The notes beneath the pieces are model-generated. The model worked only from the letters and a program-made list of their open reading frames with translations. It ran no database searches and was not told where the DNA came from. Below are positions 44,895 through 56,459 of a stretch of DNA of 64,000 nucleotides, piece after piece. A program made the position numbers and the translations under genes. The stretch covers positions 2,170,001 through 2,234,000 of the forward strand of contig NC_080577.1 of assembly GCF_029962835.1 (NCBI RefSeq), read 5' to 3'. Within the stretch, counting starts at the first letter, position 1; each line of letters opens with the position of its first letter. This DNA is from Magnolia sinica. Lineage: Eukaryota; Streptophyta; Magnoliopsida; Magnoliales; Magnoliaceae.

Positions 44895-45200
44895 TTGGGG
44901 GGCCCCACCATGATCTATGTGCTAGATTCACATTATTTTGTGTAAAATAATTTTAGACTATGAGACTAAAATTGAGGCAGATCCAAAACTCAAATGCGCC
45001 ACAATACAGCAAAAAATGGGAATTGGATTGGAAGGCATTTCAACGGTAGTCATTCAATCCCACTCTTTCCTGCAGTGTGGTCCACTTTAGCTTTGCATCT
45101 GTCTCGTTTTTGGATTTATGCCTTAAACTAATATTCAAAATTGGGACGGACGGTATAGATCTAACACATACATCATGGTGGGATCCACAGAAAATTGGTG
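44895..45200. mobile_element. Foldback MULE-type element, core-deleted copy
   Basis: Both arms are present ('ggggccccaccatgatctat' and 'acacatacatcatggtggga'), but the central 95-bp core is missing. The arms meet directly and the element is only about 300 bp. Confidence 0.7.
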
Positions 45201-46060
45201 TATGAAAGAGGAAATACTAATATTTCCTACAAATGTGTATGTATTATTTCATTTTTTATATTCTATATATTTTTCCAACTAATGTCAGCTGATATCATCA
45301 GCACTGACTTAGACACTCTACCTATGAAATGAACCTGGATGTGGCCCATTTAGTAGGTAGGCCTGGATCTTGCTCACATGTGTCATGTTTGCACTCGTGC
45401 TGCCATTCAAGCCTTCAATCAAACCTCTCTTGAGTAGTTACAACATTTCTTTTTTCTTTAGTCTTTTTTTCCTTTCTTTATTCTATTTCTACCGTGTTGA
45501 CGGGGCTGAACACATGGGCAACTCCGCCACCATGTTTAGGTGGCAACCCGGACTTTACATTCACTTTCTCTCTCTCTCTCAAGTGCTTTCCATAACGATG
45601 TTCTATCTTCTAACTAAAATCCAACGATTTTACTCTTCAGTTGGGCAAAATTATTAGAAGTAAATTGAGAGTAATATTTTCAGCCATTCATTTGTTTTGA
45701 TGTGGTCCACATGAGGTTTGAGGTGTAAAATTACCTGATTTTTATACCATAAGGCCTAAATAGTCGTAAGTTGCCTGATACAAAGCTTAGATCACACACG
45801 TGGGCTTGCGTGGAACTGGCAAAGCTGTTGTTTCGACTTAATTAATTGTACCTAATATGCACCTCGTGTGACGGGTGGAACCACTCTTTTCAGAAATTTG
45901 GGTGGACGGCTCACTTGGTAGAGATATGGGCTTGCCAATAGTCATCGAGAATTCTTTTTTGTTGTGAAAATTAAAAATATGTTTTTTAAAATTTAAATAA
46001 AAAAATCAAAATTTATTTCCCTCAATAGCTTTTTTTTAAGAAAAATAAAAAATTAGTTTT
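45201..46060. other. Non-coding, no gene recognised
   Basis: Mixed AT-rich sequence. A (CT)n tract lies at 45566-45580. Short frames here have no protein features. Confidence 0.45.
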
Positions 46061-46660
46061 TTATTTTTGGGTCCCCCACAGTTTAGAGATGGGAAAAGTT
46101 TAGAATTTATAAAGCTTATTGTGAATAGCTTAATTGGAGAAAAGAGGGGTTGGTTGTTCTCGTGCTGAGCACCAAAACACATGCACGGGCCGTGTGGTCA
46201 TGGAGATGCACTTTGCACTTCGCATGTTTGTATCGTGTTATGTCTAGAGTAATGAGATAACGTTTAGTTGCAATGGTCCATTCCCTCTATCTATATAAAC
46301 CAGCTTGATCTCTTCTACAAAAACAAAAGCTTTTTTTTTATTTTTTTTTATTTTTTATTTACTAAGTTAATTATGTTTAATAAAATTGAGTTCTCAAACT
46401 TATTGAATTACTGAGTCCGAAAACTTACTAAGTTTGTCAGAGACAATGCCAGTATTAGTTGAGTTCTCGAGGTAGTCCCTTTGTGATTGCTATACACATG
46501 ACTAGATAAGCTTGCCATATCTTAAAAGTAATTCGTCAACAGCTCGCTGGTTATCTCTAATCACCGAGAAGAGTGGGTGAATCACGCTTTAAGAACAATG
46601 TATCTAATATGTGCTTCAACATGAATCTAATCAATTTCATTTTTTGGCATTCAAAATTAT
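46060..46660 (+). mobile_element. Ty1/copia LTR fragment (fossil)
   Basis: This shares several phrases with 52865-53650, for example 'gcaccaaaacacatgcacgg', 'gcactttgcactt' and 'aatcacgctttaa', and directly precedes a copia gag remnant. A TATA-like 'ctatctatataaacc' lies at about 46288. Confidence 0.5.
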
Positions 46661-46689
46661 TATTTTTAAAAAATTTTCAACAATCTTAA

Positions 46690-47830
46690 AGTGTGATTAG
46701 ACAAGAATACTAAGAGCGTTGAATCAATCAAGTTGATGAACCAAGACTTAATAAAGCTAGGCTGGTTCAACACACCGACTTCATCAGATGGCAAGATAAG
46801 TTGAAGTTCCTTCTCAATGTTCTAAAGATCTTATATATTATTGACCCGAACCTACAATTACTTTTAGAAGCAACTGACAATGGCACTGCCGAATAGATTA
46901 TTGTAAGAACCAAATATCAAGAAGATGAATTGTTGTGTCGTGGTTATATCTTGAACGCCTTATTTGACCACTTATATGACCTGTACATAGAAACATCTTT
47001 GGATAAAGAAATTTAAAATGAGTTGGAATTCAAGTATAACGCCGAAGAAGAAGAAATAAAGAAATTCATAATTGCCAAGTACTTTGAGAAGAAACGAAGA
47101 AATTCCTAATTGTTAGGTACTTTAACTGGGTCCTTACTCTTACTCGGGTGGTAGACTCTTAGGAGTTTCAACACCGGGTCAAGGGTTTGAGTACCCATAG
47201 GTGGTGAAATTCCACTATTGCGTGCGTGTGAAAAAAAAAGTTTTTTTTTTTTAAAAAAAAAAGGTACTTTGACTTCATAATGATTGATAATAAGTCTCTT
47301 TTGGCTTATATCCAATAATTGCAACTGATCATAAATAAAATAAAGACAAAAATTTGACTTATCTAAATCTTTTCAAGTTGAGGCCATAATAGCTAAAAAT
47401 GCCCCTCCCGAAAAGACTAAAGGAAGAAACTAATGTATAAATCCGAAGTCTTCACCTTAGAATAAAATTCAAAAATATATTGAATCAAAGAAGAATCTTA
47501 CAATTGGGACAAGAAAGAAGATACCAGTGGTGCATCTTCATCCAAGATTAATGCAGTAGGAATGTCATTCCAAAACAATAATAACCTTGAGAAGAATGAA
47601 TCCCAGAAACCTAATAAAAATAATGGAAAAGAATCCTCAAAAGAAGAAGAAGAATGGAAAATTCAAAATGTATTAGTTTGATTGCAGAAAGATCGGGCAT
47701 TTTACTTGAGTTTGTAGTAACCACAAAAGCCTTAAGAAAAATACTAGTGTACTAGAAGACAACATATTTACAATGATTAATGAAGTGAACATGGTTCAAA
47801 AAAAAGTCTCTAGTTGGTTGTACAATACAT
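46690..47830 (+). mobile_element. Ty1/copia gag remnant (fossil) with a SINE inserted
   Basis: Conceptual remnants of the copia gag polyprotein can be followed: a UBN2-type gag region (RGYILNALFDHLYDLY near 46945), a zinc-knuckle-like region near 47690 and the start of the protease region near 47780. The copy is broken in many places and old. A SINE at 47128-47261 interrupts it. Confidence 0.75.
47128..47261 (+). mobile_element. tRNA-derived SINE nested in copia gag
   Basis: The head has an A-box-like 'tactcgggtggtagactc' and a B-box-like 'gggtttgagtaccc', and the tail is A/T-rich. A 13-bp target duplication with one mismatch flanks it: aggtactttaact (47115-47127) and aggtactttgact (47262-47274). 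The duplicated target is the gag sequence itself, so it landed after the copia insertion. Confidence 0.85.
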
Positions 47831-47859
47831 CCATCATAGTCTATATATGCTATGAGCCA

Positions 47860-48325
47860 GCCTCACCCGAGAAGATATAATGACTTGTATATATGTATTA
47901 TATATCCACATTCTCCATCTATTTTGCCATATTATTTTTAAGCACGGTCGAAAAATTAAGCAATACAAATCTCATGTGGACTAAATTATATGACACAATG
48001 GTGATTGATCGTTCCACCATTAAGATTATTCTAAGGCTGACTAAAATGTTTTGGTAACGTTCATTTGCCATCTAACTTGTTGATAAAGTCGCACAAATCT
48101 GAATGAAGGGAAGAAAAAACAGATATCAATTAGATACAAAACTTTGGTGGCTTATAAGAAGTTTTAATGTTCAATCACCACTGCTTTCTATACTAACTGT
48201 GTATATGAGATTTGTATTTAAATAATTTACTTTTGGGTTCATGTCCTAAAATGATCTGACAAAATGGACTGGCATGGATATAACATACACATCTTAAGGT
48301 GGGCCACACGGTGAGGGCTGCACCT
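47860..48325 (+). mobile_element. Foldback MULE-type element, cluster copy
   Basis: Left arm 'tatgtattatatatccacat', core 'catttgccatctaacttgtt' and 'ctgaatgaagggaagaaaaa', right arm 'ataacatacacatcttaagg' then 'tgggccacac'. Arms about 70-80 % complementary by eye. Confidence 0.65.
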
Positions 48326-48734
48326 AACTAATTATATCCCAGAGCAAGTTATTTTATCCAGGAGTCTGGATTGACATGCAGGTGTAAGCAAGCTGAACCA
48401 ACCAGAGAGGCACTTGCCCGGATGGACCAATCCTCCCGTGCATGCGCGTTGCCATGAGCGTTTATACCATACAAGTGTGTTGCTTTCTGGCCTGCCAAAT
48501 GAGGTTGTTTCGCCAGAGATGGGAGCATTTCTACCATACTACCACCACGTGATAGTCCGCGTCCATCGCATCTACCCTTTAGCACAATAATTACTCTTGC
48601 TGGACAATCCTAACCATCCATGGCCAATGGATGAATGGTTAAAATGAAAGTGAGGGTAATGCTTCACATAACTTGCAAAAGCACATTTAACGGGCGTGGG
48701 TTCGGTGGATCTCTATATGCACCGAGGTGGTTGG

Positions 48735-49170
48735 ATCACTTACTGTGGAGCCCACCTAGATGCATTTTCCTTACATTCAGGCTGTCCATCCACATTGAAA
48801 GCTCATTTTAGAGCATTATCCAAAAAAAAAAAAAAAAAAAAAAACCAATCTCAGGTGAACTATAGTACAGGAAGCAGTAGTAATTCATCCTTAAAAACTT
48901 CTTGTGAGCCACAAAAGCTTTGGATCAAGATTATATTTGTGTGGTCTCTTCACCAAGGTCTTTCTGACCTTATGAATGGCAAATAAACATTTTGATGGGC
49001 CTCAAGAAGTTTTTAATGATGGAGATTCAGTCAAGATATTCCCGTGATATGGTCTACCTGAGATTTGGATCTGCTTCATTTTTTGAACATGCCATAAAAT
49101 GAGTTTTAAATAAGGATGGGCAACAAGATGTAAGGTAAGTACATCACTGTGGGCCCACTGTCAAGGATCG
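48735..49170 (-). mobile_element. Foldback MULE-type element, core reversed
   Basis: The arms look as usual (tgtggagcccacctagatgc ... gtacatcactgtgggcccac). The core runs in the opposite direction (ttggatcaagattatatttg, accttatgaatggcaaataa), so the element is inserted on the minus strand. A poly-A run at 48823-48844 has expanded inside the left arm. Confidence 0.7.
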
Positions 49171-49820
49171 CACCCACCTCGAAACCGGGCCCACATTTAA
49201 CCAACGGCTAGACAGTACGATTGGAATTGTTTTTTGGCCCAAGAATCTGAAAGTTAGGCTAGCCAAGCTCGTAGATTCAGTCTAAGGATAAGCATTGAAT
49301 ATTAAATGTTGATAAGTCCAAGTACGGGCCAGGCCCATTCTTTGTTTGGGCATGAAAGTCGGTCCAGTCCGGCTAGCTGGCATTGAAATTAAACACAAGT
49401 GGGTTTGGCTCGAGAGCTTTAAATCATAGTTGTATTATTATTATTTGACGGTATCAGATCCACTCGGGTCTTGACAATAGCTTCCACTCAATTGGGATTG
49501 AGAACGACTTGTCCAATCAAGAATATTTTAGAGGAGACTGGTGTGAATTGGATCTGATTTAATCTAGTCTGAGTCAACTCGGCATGATGGAAAGAAAGAC
49601 TAGGAAAATATCTTGATTTTGCATGTCTTTTTTTAACCCAAAAAAACTGTCACGTCACATGATCTACCTTGGCACTGGCCAGTAGGGAGTGGATTAGGTG
49701 GGCCCCTATTGGGACCCAAGAGGGTGTGGCCATTACCTGAGGGCCATTACCATAGGGCCTGTTTGGTAAAAGAATAATAATTATTTCCCGTGCATTTACA
49801 AGGTACTTGATTTGTCTACT
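49171..49820. other. Non-coding spacer in the foldback cluster
   Basis: No gene is seen. 'gggcctgtttggtaaaag' at 49757 looks like the end of a PIF/hAT-type MITE, possibly paired with 'tcaaatagg' near 50224 around the next copy. Confidence 0.35.
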
Positions 49821-49849
49821 TACGAAAACATGACAAAATATATATGGGT

Positions 49850-50115
49850 TCCACTGTGATGCATTTCGTCTATCCACCCCGTTCATCCGTTATTCCTTTT
49901 GAATTTATAGTATGAGCAAAAAAATAAGGTATATCCAAAACTCAAGTGAACCATGCCATACGAAAACAGGAATCGAATGCTTACTGTTAAAAATTTCGTG
50001 AGTCCACTATTTATTTCGGTGTGAGCCACTTGAGTGTTGGATCATCCTCATTTTTTAGCTCATATCTCAAAATATTGTGGTAAAATATATGGACGGAATT
50101 GATATATTAGGTTCA
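49850..50115. mobile_element. Foldback MULE-type element, core-deleted copy
   Basis: The left arm (ttccactgtgatgcatttcg) and right arm (ggacggaattgatatattag) are joined without the core, as in the copy at 44895-45200. Confidence 0.6.
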
Positions 50116-50234
50116 AAAATTTTAAATAACTATTTGGACCAGTTCCAATGCAGAATATTTTTTCAAACGGATGAAACGGTAATAATTACTCATTTTCTGA
50201 GTATTTACCCCAGCTTTGGAAGTCAAATAGGCCC

Positions 50235-50665
50235 TTAAGGTCCAACTTGATGTATGTGTCCGATTTCTATCTTATCCATCATTTTTGTTGCATGAGGTTA
50301 AAAATGAAACAGATCCAAATCTCAGGTAGATAATATGGAAAGGAACAGTGGCAATGGAACATCCCACCCTTAAAAACTTCCTAGGCCTACTTTATTGTTT
50401 ATGTGATGTTTATCTTACATCCAACCTGTTGATAAGGTCAAAAAAATCTGGATAAAGGGGAATAAAAAATATCAGTTTAATAAAAAACTTATGTGGCCCA
50501 CAATTTTTTTTCTTTTTAATGGTCAATCTGCACTATTTCCTTTTATATAGTCCATCAGATATTTGAATCTGCCTCATTTTTAAGTTCATGCCATAAAGGG
50601 ATCCATCAAGGCGGATGTATGGCATGGATTTACAATTCATACATCAAAGTGGCCCCACAGTAAGG
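50235..50665 (+). mobile_element. Foldback MULE-type element, cluster copy
   Basis: Left arm 'cttgatgtatgtgtccgatt', core 'catccaacctgttgataagg', 'aaaaatatcagtttaataaa', right arm to 'catcaaagtggccccacag'. Confidence 0.7.
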
Positions 50666-50724
50666 ACTGGCCAATTAAGCCTTCCCTGTAGATACTATAC
50701 ACGTGTCACACTAATAAAATGATC

Positions 50725-51110
50725 ACCATAACGTATGTGTTTCGTCCACGCCATGTATCCATTTTGCTGAATCATTTTAGGGTTTGAGTCTAAAAATGAA
50801 GTATAACCAAATCTCAGGTGGACGGCACACCACATGAACAGTGGTGATTGAATGACCACCATTAAAGACTTCTCAGGGCCCACGTAATGTTTATTTTCTA
50901 TCTAATCTAGTAATTAATTAGCTGACTTGGATAAAAGGAAAATACAAATATCAGCTTGATTCAAAACTTTTATAGCCGTTGAGAAGTTTTTATTGGTCGG
51001 GCGTTCAATCACCCTTGTTTCCTACGATGGGTCTACTTGAGATCTAGATCTGTCTCTTTCAAAATGGATGAATGATGGGGACAACACACATACATCACGG
51101 TAGGGCGCAC
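50725..51110 (+). mobile_element. Foldback MULE-type element, cluster copy
   Basis: Left arm 'gtgtttcgtccacgccatgt', core 'gacttggataaaaggaaaat' and 'atatcagcttgattcaaaac', right arm 'acacatacatcacggtaggg'. The right arm has lost about 50 bp relative to the reference copy. Confidence 0.7.
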
Positions 51111-51967
51111 ACGTCTTTTCCACTAGCGACCAGCACCGACGTGTGTACTGGAGGGGTCACTAGCGAAGCCAGTCCTAAGTGCACGCAATAGTATGATGGT
51201 CCATCCAATTTTGGGTCCACATTGATGATAGATCTCAATCACTTAGCAACTAGACCTAACCATAAAACCCAAAAATGCAAGTTCGAACTTGGGCATGATC
51301 ATCCCAAAAGTACATATTTTGGGTGGACCACACTAGCCCTTACCGTTTATTTCAATCAGATCATGATGGACCCAATCCAATACGATCACCAATAAGATCG
51401 TACTAACTAGATCTGGGTTCTAATCAACAGACCTGAAATATCGGGTCCACCTGACCAAATCAAAGGTGGTTCCATGTAAATTGAAAGCTTGAGAGCTACG
51501 ATTTAGGGTGGTTACGCGAGTTACTTGCCGTTCCCCTAATTTGACCGGCAGCTGAGTGTTAGGTTGCCTACTCTGGCCATTGAAATGTATTCACGGGAAA
51601 AGCGGCCCTTTCCCAACTCCCTTCCTGATTGTTCACCAACGCTACCGTGCTAGTCTACCTCCATTTGAAGATGGTGTTTATGCATTGAATGGGTGACATT
51701 CATGTACAGTAATCTGGACCATCCATATTGCGGGACACATTGTGGATGGACCATGGTCCATTTGATCACAGTCATTTACATATCATGGTTAGTTAGAGTG
51801 GTCAGCAGTCCAAATTCAACAGGAGAATCAGATGGTTAAGATCATATGATAAATGTCATTTTCGATCTATGTTCCACAATCCAGACACGTACGCCATGTG
51901 AGTCACCACCATTTCTGAAATTGTGAACTATGATTGAAGTTTAGCTTTTGTAAGAGAAGTTTGCCCG
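51111..51967. other. Non-coding, no gene recognised
   Basis: Unique-looking sequence between foldback copies, without coding features. Confidence 0.45.
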
Positions 51968-51976
51968 AATACATCG

Positions 51977-52529
51977 GGAGCGGATTGGATACCAACCCCA
52001 CCAGGACCTAACTACAGATGGACGGTTCTGTCAGAGGTTATGTGGGGCCCACCATGCCATATGTGTTTTATCCAATCTATCCATCCATTTTGAAAGATAA
52101 TTTTAGGGAATGCACCTAAAATGGAGACAGATCGAAAGCTTGGATGGACCACACCACAGGAAGCAGTGATGACAATGAACCCACCGTTGAAACCTTCCTA
52201 GGCCCACTATGATGTTTATTTTCCAACTAATCTGTTCAAAAGATCACATATACCTGGACGAAGGTAAAAGATAAATATCATCTTGATCCAAAACTTATGT
52301 GGCACCTAAGAGGTTTTGGGTGGTAAACTTCAATCCCCACTGTTTCCTGGGGTGTGATCCACTTGATTATTTGATCTAATTCATTTTTGGTCACGTCAAC
52401 TAAAATTATTTTTCAAAATGAATGGACGGTGTAGATAAAACACATACATCAAGGAGGGCCCACTGATCCCTTCACAGGACCGTCGGTCTATGGCTGGGTC
52501 CTGATGGGGTAGTACCCAATCCACGCCCC
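51977..52529 (+). mobile_element. Reference foldback element, Mutator-like (MULE-MITE)
   Basis: The 553-bp element lies between two exact copies of the 9-bp sequence aatacatcg (51968-51976; 52530-52538), the target-site length of Mutator-like elements. The left end GGAGCGGATTGGATACC is matched by the inverted right end (complement GGGGCGTGGATTGGGTAC). Complementarity continues inward for roughly 230 bp per arm, through GTGGGGCCCACCATG and the GATCCAAA and GGACCACACCACAGGAA phrases, leaving a core of about 95 bp (gatgtttattttccaactaa ... tgatccaaaacttatgtggc). It has no reading frame and depends on a transposase elsewhere. Confidence 0.85.
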
Positions 52530-52864
52530 AATACATCGCGACGAATTAAGCATTGATACTGGATACATCAGGACCATAGCCCATTCGGTGAACGGAACCA
52601 TTCACAAGATGGGCATCCACGTCATGAAGGACGACTATTAATGAAACTCTTGTATTAGAGTATTCATCAGTTTGCTAATTTAACTTCATTATTATTATTA
52701 TTTTTTGGCCATTGATTATGGAACGTATCTTTTACTGTTTCTTTTCTTTGTAGGCCACTCATTTTTAAATTTAGGAAATTTTACAAAAAACCACCTATTT
52801 GTTATAGAAATTATTTTTCAAAAAGCTAGGTTTATTTGTATGCCAGCCATTTTAAAATCACGAT

Positions 52865-53650
52865 TGTTGAAATTTATGGTTTTTTGAAAATATTCAAAAT
52901 TTTTAAAATTTCAGAATTTTGCTGCAAAAATAGTTTTCGGGAAATTCAAATCCAAAAGTGCGATATGTGCTTTTAGTCCCACATCGGAAATGGTAGAAAA
53001 CTTTTTATGTTTTATATGTGGCTTTGTGAGGAGTATTCTTACTTGGATGTTTTGGAGATGGAGATGCTCGGGTTGCGCACTGAAACGCACGCACGCGTGC
53101 TCGGGCGTGTGGCTGTAGTGGCGCACTTTGTACTTTATACATGCGCATCGTGACGACGAACGGGCTATGATGATCTAACGGTCAGATCTTGTGATCTGAT
53201 GACCAAAAACGGCTGCAATTAATGGTCAACGGTTAGAAATGTTTTACAAACGTTCTGAACCATTGATAGCCACCTAGCAACGGTCCACACGATCCACTAT
53301 CTAGTGCATATATAAACTGTACCATTCCGGTCCAAAATCTTATCATCTTAACACAATCTCTCCCATCAGATACATTCTAAATCTCCATTTTGCATACTGT
53401 GAATATTTCCACTATCTGATTCTACCAGAACAGATCTACTGCATTAAATTGCTCCATAGTAGACCCATCATGATTGCTGCACGCCAAATTTAAACAGGCT
53501 TATCTTATCGTGGAAGTAATTCACCTGTAACCCATCAGTATTTGATAAGGGGCAAATCACGCTTTAAAGACAACGTATCGTTTTACGTGATTCAGCCTAG
53601 TGATAACTAATTTCGTTTTATTTTATTTTATTTATTTTCGGTGTATCCAA
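52865..53650 (+). mobile_element. Ty1/copia LTR fragment or solo LTR (fossil)
   Basis: This begins near TGTTGAAATTTATGG and contains 'agtcccacatcggaaatggt', typical of copia LTR starts. It has a TATA-like 'gtgcatatataaactg' at 53306 and ends after 'aatcacgctttaaagacaac'. It is related to 46060-46660. No internal region follows convincingly. Confidence 0.5.
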
Positions 53651-54260
53651 AGATTATTTTCTAACAATGTTCTTGTTGGAAAAAAAAAGTTAGTGAAAGA
53701 TCATACTTAATTGAGTTCAATCTACAAATCTAAGAAATAATAAGAATTATTGATCCCTCTCAATATCTTTCTCAATTTGAAGATCTAAAATTTGAATTGA
53801 TGTTGTTTTATTAACTCCTCATAAAGATTTTTAGTTTAATTGGAATTTAGTTATTCACTATGTAAAATGATCCCCTCTTAAGCATCAATTACTAAGTCGA
53901 GTTATATAACTTTCTATCCTTATTGAGAAATAGAATTGACTAATAGTAAGATAAAGGGTCAAAAAACTCAATACTATTGTTCTTAAACAACTTAGAGTTG
54001 GGCATTCATTTCGCATTATTATGGAGCATGAAACATATGTTATTGGATATGTGATTATTTGAATAATTGTTGGAGACTCAAATGATAAATATGCAAGTAC
54101 GATAACTTATATGCTATTCTATATCTAAATGAATCCAAAAACTTTTACTCGCATTGTCTCATTTGATTATGTACCGGAACTTATTATAAGAATTATATTT
54201 TAGTGCTCTCGAAAGCCTTTTGACATGCTACCTAGTTAATCTAAGCATCTATCATAAGAA
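53651..54260. other. AT-rich non-coding stretch
   Basis: No gene is seen. It could be eroded retrotransposon interior, but nothing is recognisable. Confidence 0.35.
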
Positions 54261-54269
54261 TACCTTGTT

Positions 54270-54965
54270 GATGTAGAGTGGGTCGCGATAGTTTCATGGC
54301 CAAGATGGATTAGAAAAGGCCCAGTCGATGATAGAAGTGATCCGGACCGTCGGACCTTAGATCGGGTGTATCTCACAATCCGAAATGAGTTATCAGGCAT
54401 TAAATATATAATTTTGGGGTAGAATGAGCTACTTTAACCAACCAACCCTGCTATGCCGGGTTATGCAAGCCGAATTTGCGACATACCCTTGGATCGACGG
54501 TCGTTTCCTTATTTTAATTCCATTTTTACTATAAATAGTAAGTTTTAGTTTGATTATAACTCTTCATCCGTTGGGCTTTAGGAGTTGCGCCTAGTGCGAA
54601 AAGAGCTTAGAAAATTAGAAGAACAGTTTGGTAAAGCCAAATAGGACACTTACTATTTTGGGCCGAAAACCTTGCGCATTTGTAGACATCACGACCATCT
54701 ATAAGAACTTATTTATTTGATTCATTAATCAAATTTGAATTTTATAGAATTTATTTATTTTTATTTTGTTTGCTTTTTTCCTTGTAGATTTGAAAAGCCT
54801 CTGTGAGGAGTCTAAAGAAGTTTTGTGGATTTGGAACAGTTATCCTCTTGAGGGAGACGGTGCTCGACATCATCATGTTCATCCCTGCGTCACTTATGTT
54901 AGAGGTGGGAGAAAAGAGGTGGTGGATCCGGTGACCCATCCACCATCGTGTTTATGTGAAATCCT
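54270..54965 (+). repeat. Possible solo LTR (fossil)
   Basis: A block with a TATA-like 'actataaatagtaagtttta' at 54530, a leader-like stretch and 'cttgtagatttgaaaagcct' near 54782, in the style of a plant LTR. No partner copy is in the window. Confidence 0.3.
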
Positions 54966-54979
54966 TAACTAACAAGTGC

Positions 54980-55930
54980 CTCACCCTTATTAGTGTCAGG
55001 GCTCAAAATTCAATTCCATCCATGCTTCAGGTGGACCACATGATTGAAAACAATGTATAGGGAAACACTTACCTTTTAAACTATTATCTTGGTGTGGCCC
55101 ACTTGAATTGTAGATGGGCTTGAGGCATAAATTTTATTGTGCCATCTAATGGTTAAAGTGGATTTCATATGATCAACATTATGAGGCATGTAAAAATCAT
55201 GAGAAGACCTCTCTTCCCAATGTTTCCTTTGGTATGGCCTACATGAATTATAGGCCAACTTGATTTTTTTAGCTTTGGATCTAAATATGAGATTACACAT
55301 CAAATGGTCATAGTGGATATCACATGCACATCATGGTGGGCCCATAAAAACCCAAAGGTATGGACACAGTTTATCTCATGTACACATCATGGTGGGCCTA
55401 TAAAAAAAAAATAAAAATCAATGGTCGGCATTCCTCTCCATGTGTTAATATATTAAAAACAAGAAGAGAATTTCAGAGATGCCACCCTTGAATTTTAACT
55501 AGGATGGGAACGTTGAGACGTATATCTAAAATTACATGTGTAACCTTACATTAGACTAGAGCCAAAATTAAGTTGACATTGATTCAAATGGACCACACCA
55601 AAGGAAACGATTGAGAGATGTCAACACTTGATTCTTACATGGCCTATTGTGATGATTATATGAAATTCATTCCAACCATTAGTTGCAACAACAACGTTTA
55701 TGCTTGGGGCAAAAAAATCAGGACCATCCATGATTCAATTAGGCCGTGCCTAAGGAAAGATTTTGGAAGGTGAGCTTTGCGTTATATACCATTTTTATTA
55801 GTGTGGTCCACTTGAACCATGAATAGGACTAACTTTTTGGCATTGGTCCTAACATGGATGATGCACCTAAAGGTCGAGGTGGATTTCACATAAAGATCAT
55901 GGTGGGCCACCCAAGCTCTCAGACCTTTTT
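54980..55930 (+). repeat. Two adjacent family D copies
   Basis: The copies at about 54980-55420 and 55480-55930 repeat the layout 'gtggtccacttgaaccatga ... gtggatttcacataaagatc ... atggtgggcc'. The second contains the 'tgatgattatatgaaattca' segment shared with 1125-1460. Confidence 0.55.
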
Positions 55931-56167
55931 CTCGCATAGTAAGAGACCCGAATAGCCCTTAAAAATCTAAGCTACTCTAATGATGATTACATGGATTGAT
56001 GAGGCAGTTTATTAGAAGCCTTATCGAAAAAGGTATTGGAATGTAAAATTCCATATTAAGTTTGCAGTTTCTGGTAAAATTATCTAAATTTTAGGATTCT
56101 CCAACCTTAGAGATTGTTGAAGGAGCCATCTTCATTGTTGTATCTCATCATATAAACTCAGATCCAC

Positions 56168-56400
56168 TGTGATGTATGGGTCTTATCCACACCGTTTATC
56201 CAATTTACCATACCATTTTAGGGGTATAAGCCCAAAAAATGAGACATATCTAAGGCTCAAGTGGACCACTCCACAGGAAGAATTGGTGATAATGACAACT
56301 ACCGTTAAAATCTTCCTAAGGCCCACCGTATTGGTTAAAGCCATCCAACCTATTCATAAGGTCATAAAGACGTGGACGACGAAGAGAAAAAAATGTGGTT
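56168..56400 (+). mobile_element. Foldback MULE-type element, left half
   Basis: The left arm (tgtgatgtatgggtcttatc, agtggaccactccacaggaa) and part of the core (ccatccaacctattcataag) are present. The element is cut off after the core. Confidence 0.6.
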
Positions 56401-56459
56401 TTTCTCAAATGGCCTGTCCATTTCCATCACCACAAGCATCTCCCATTATGTAGCTTACC

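Noticed and set aside
47128-47200. tRNA gene at the SINE head
   Set aside because: Only A- and B-box-like stretches are present. No cloverleaf with acceptor pairing could be drawn, and the target duplication shows it is a SINE.
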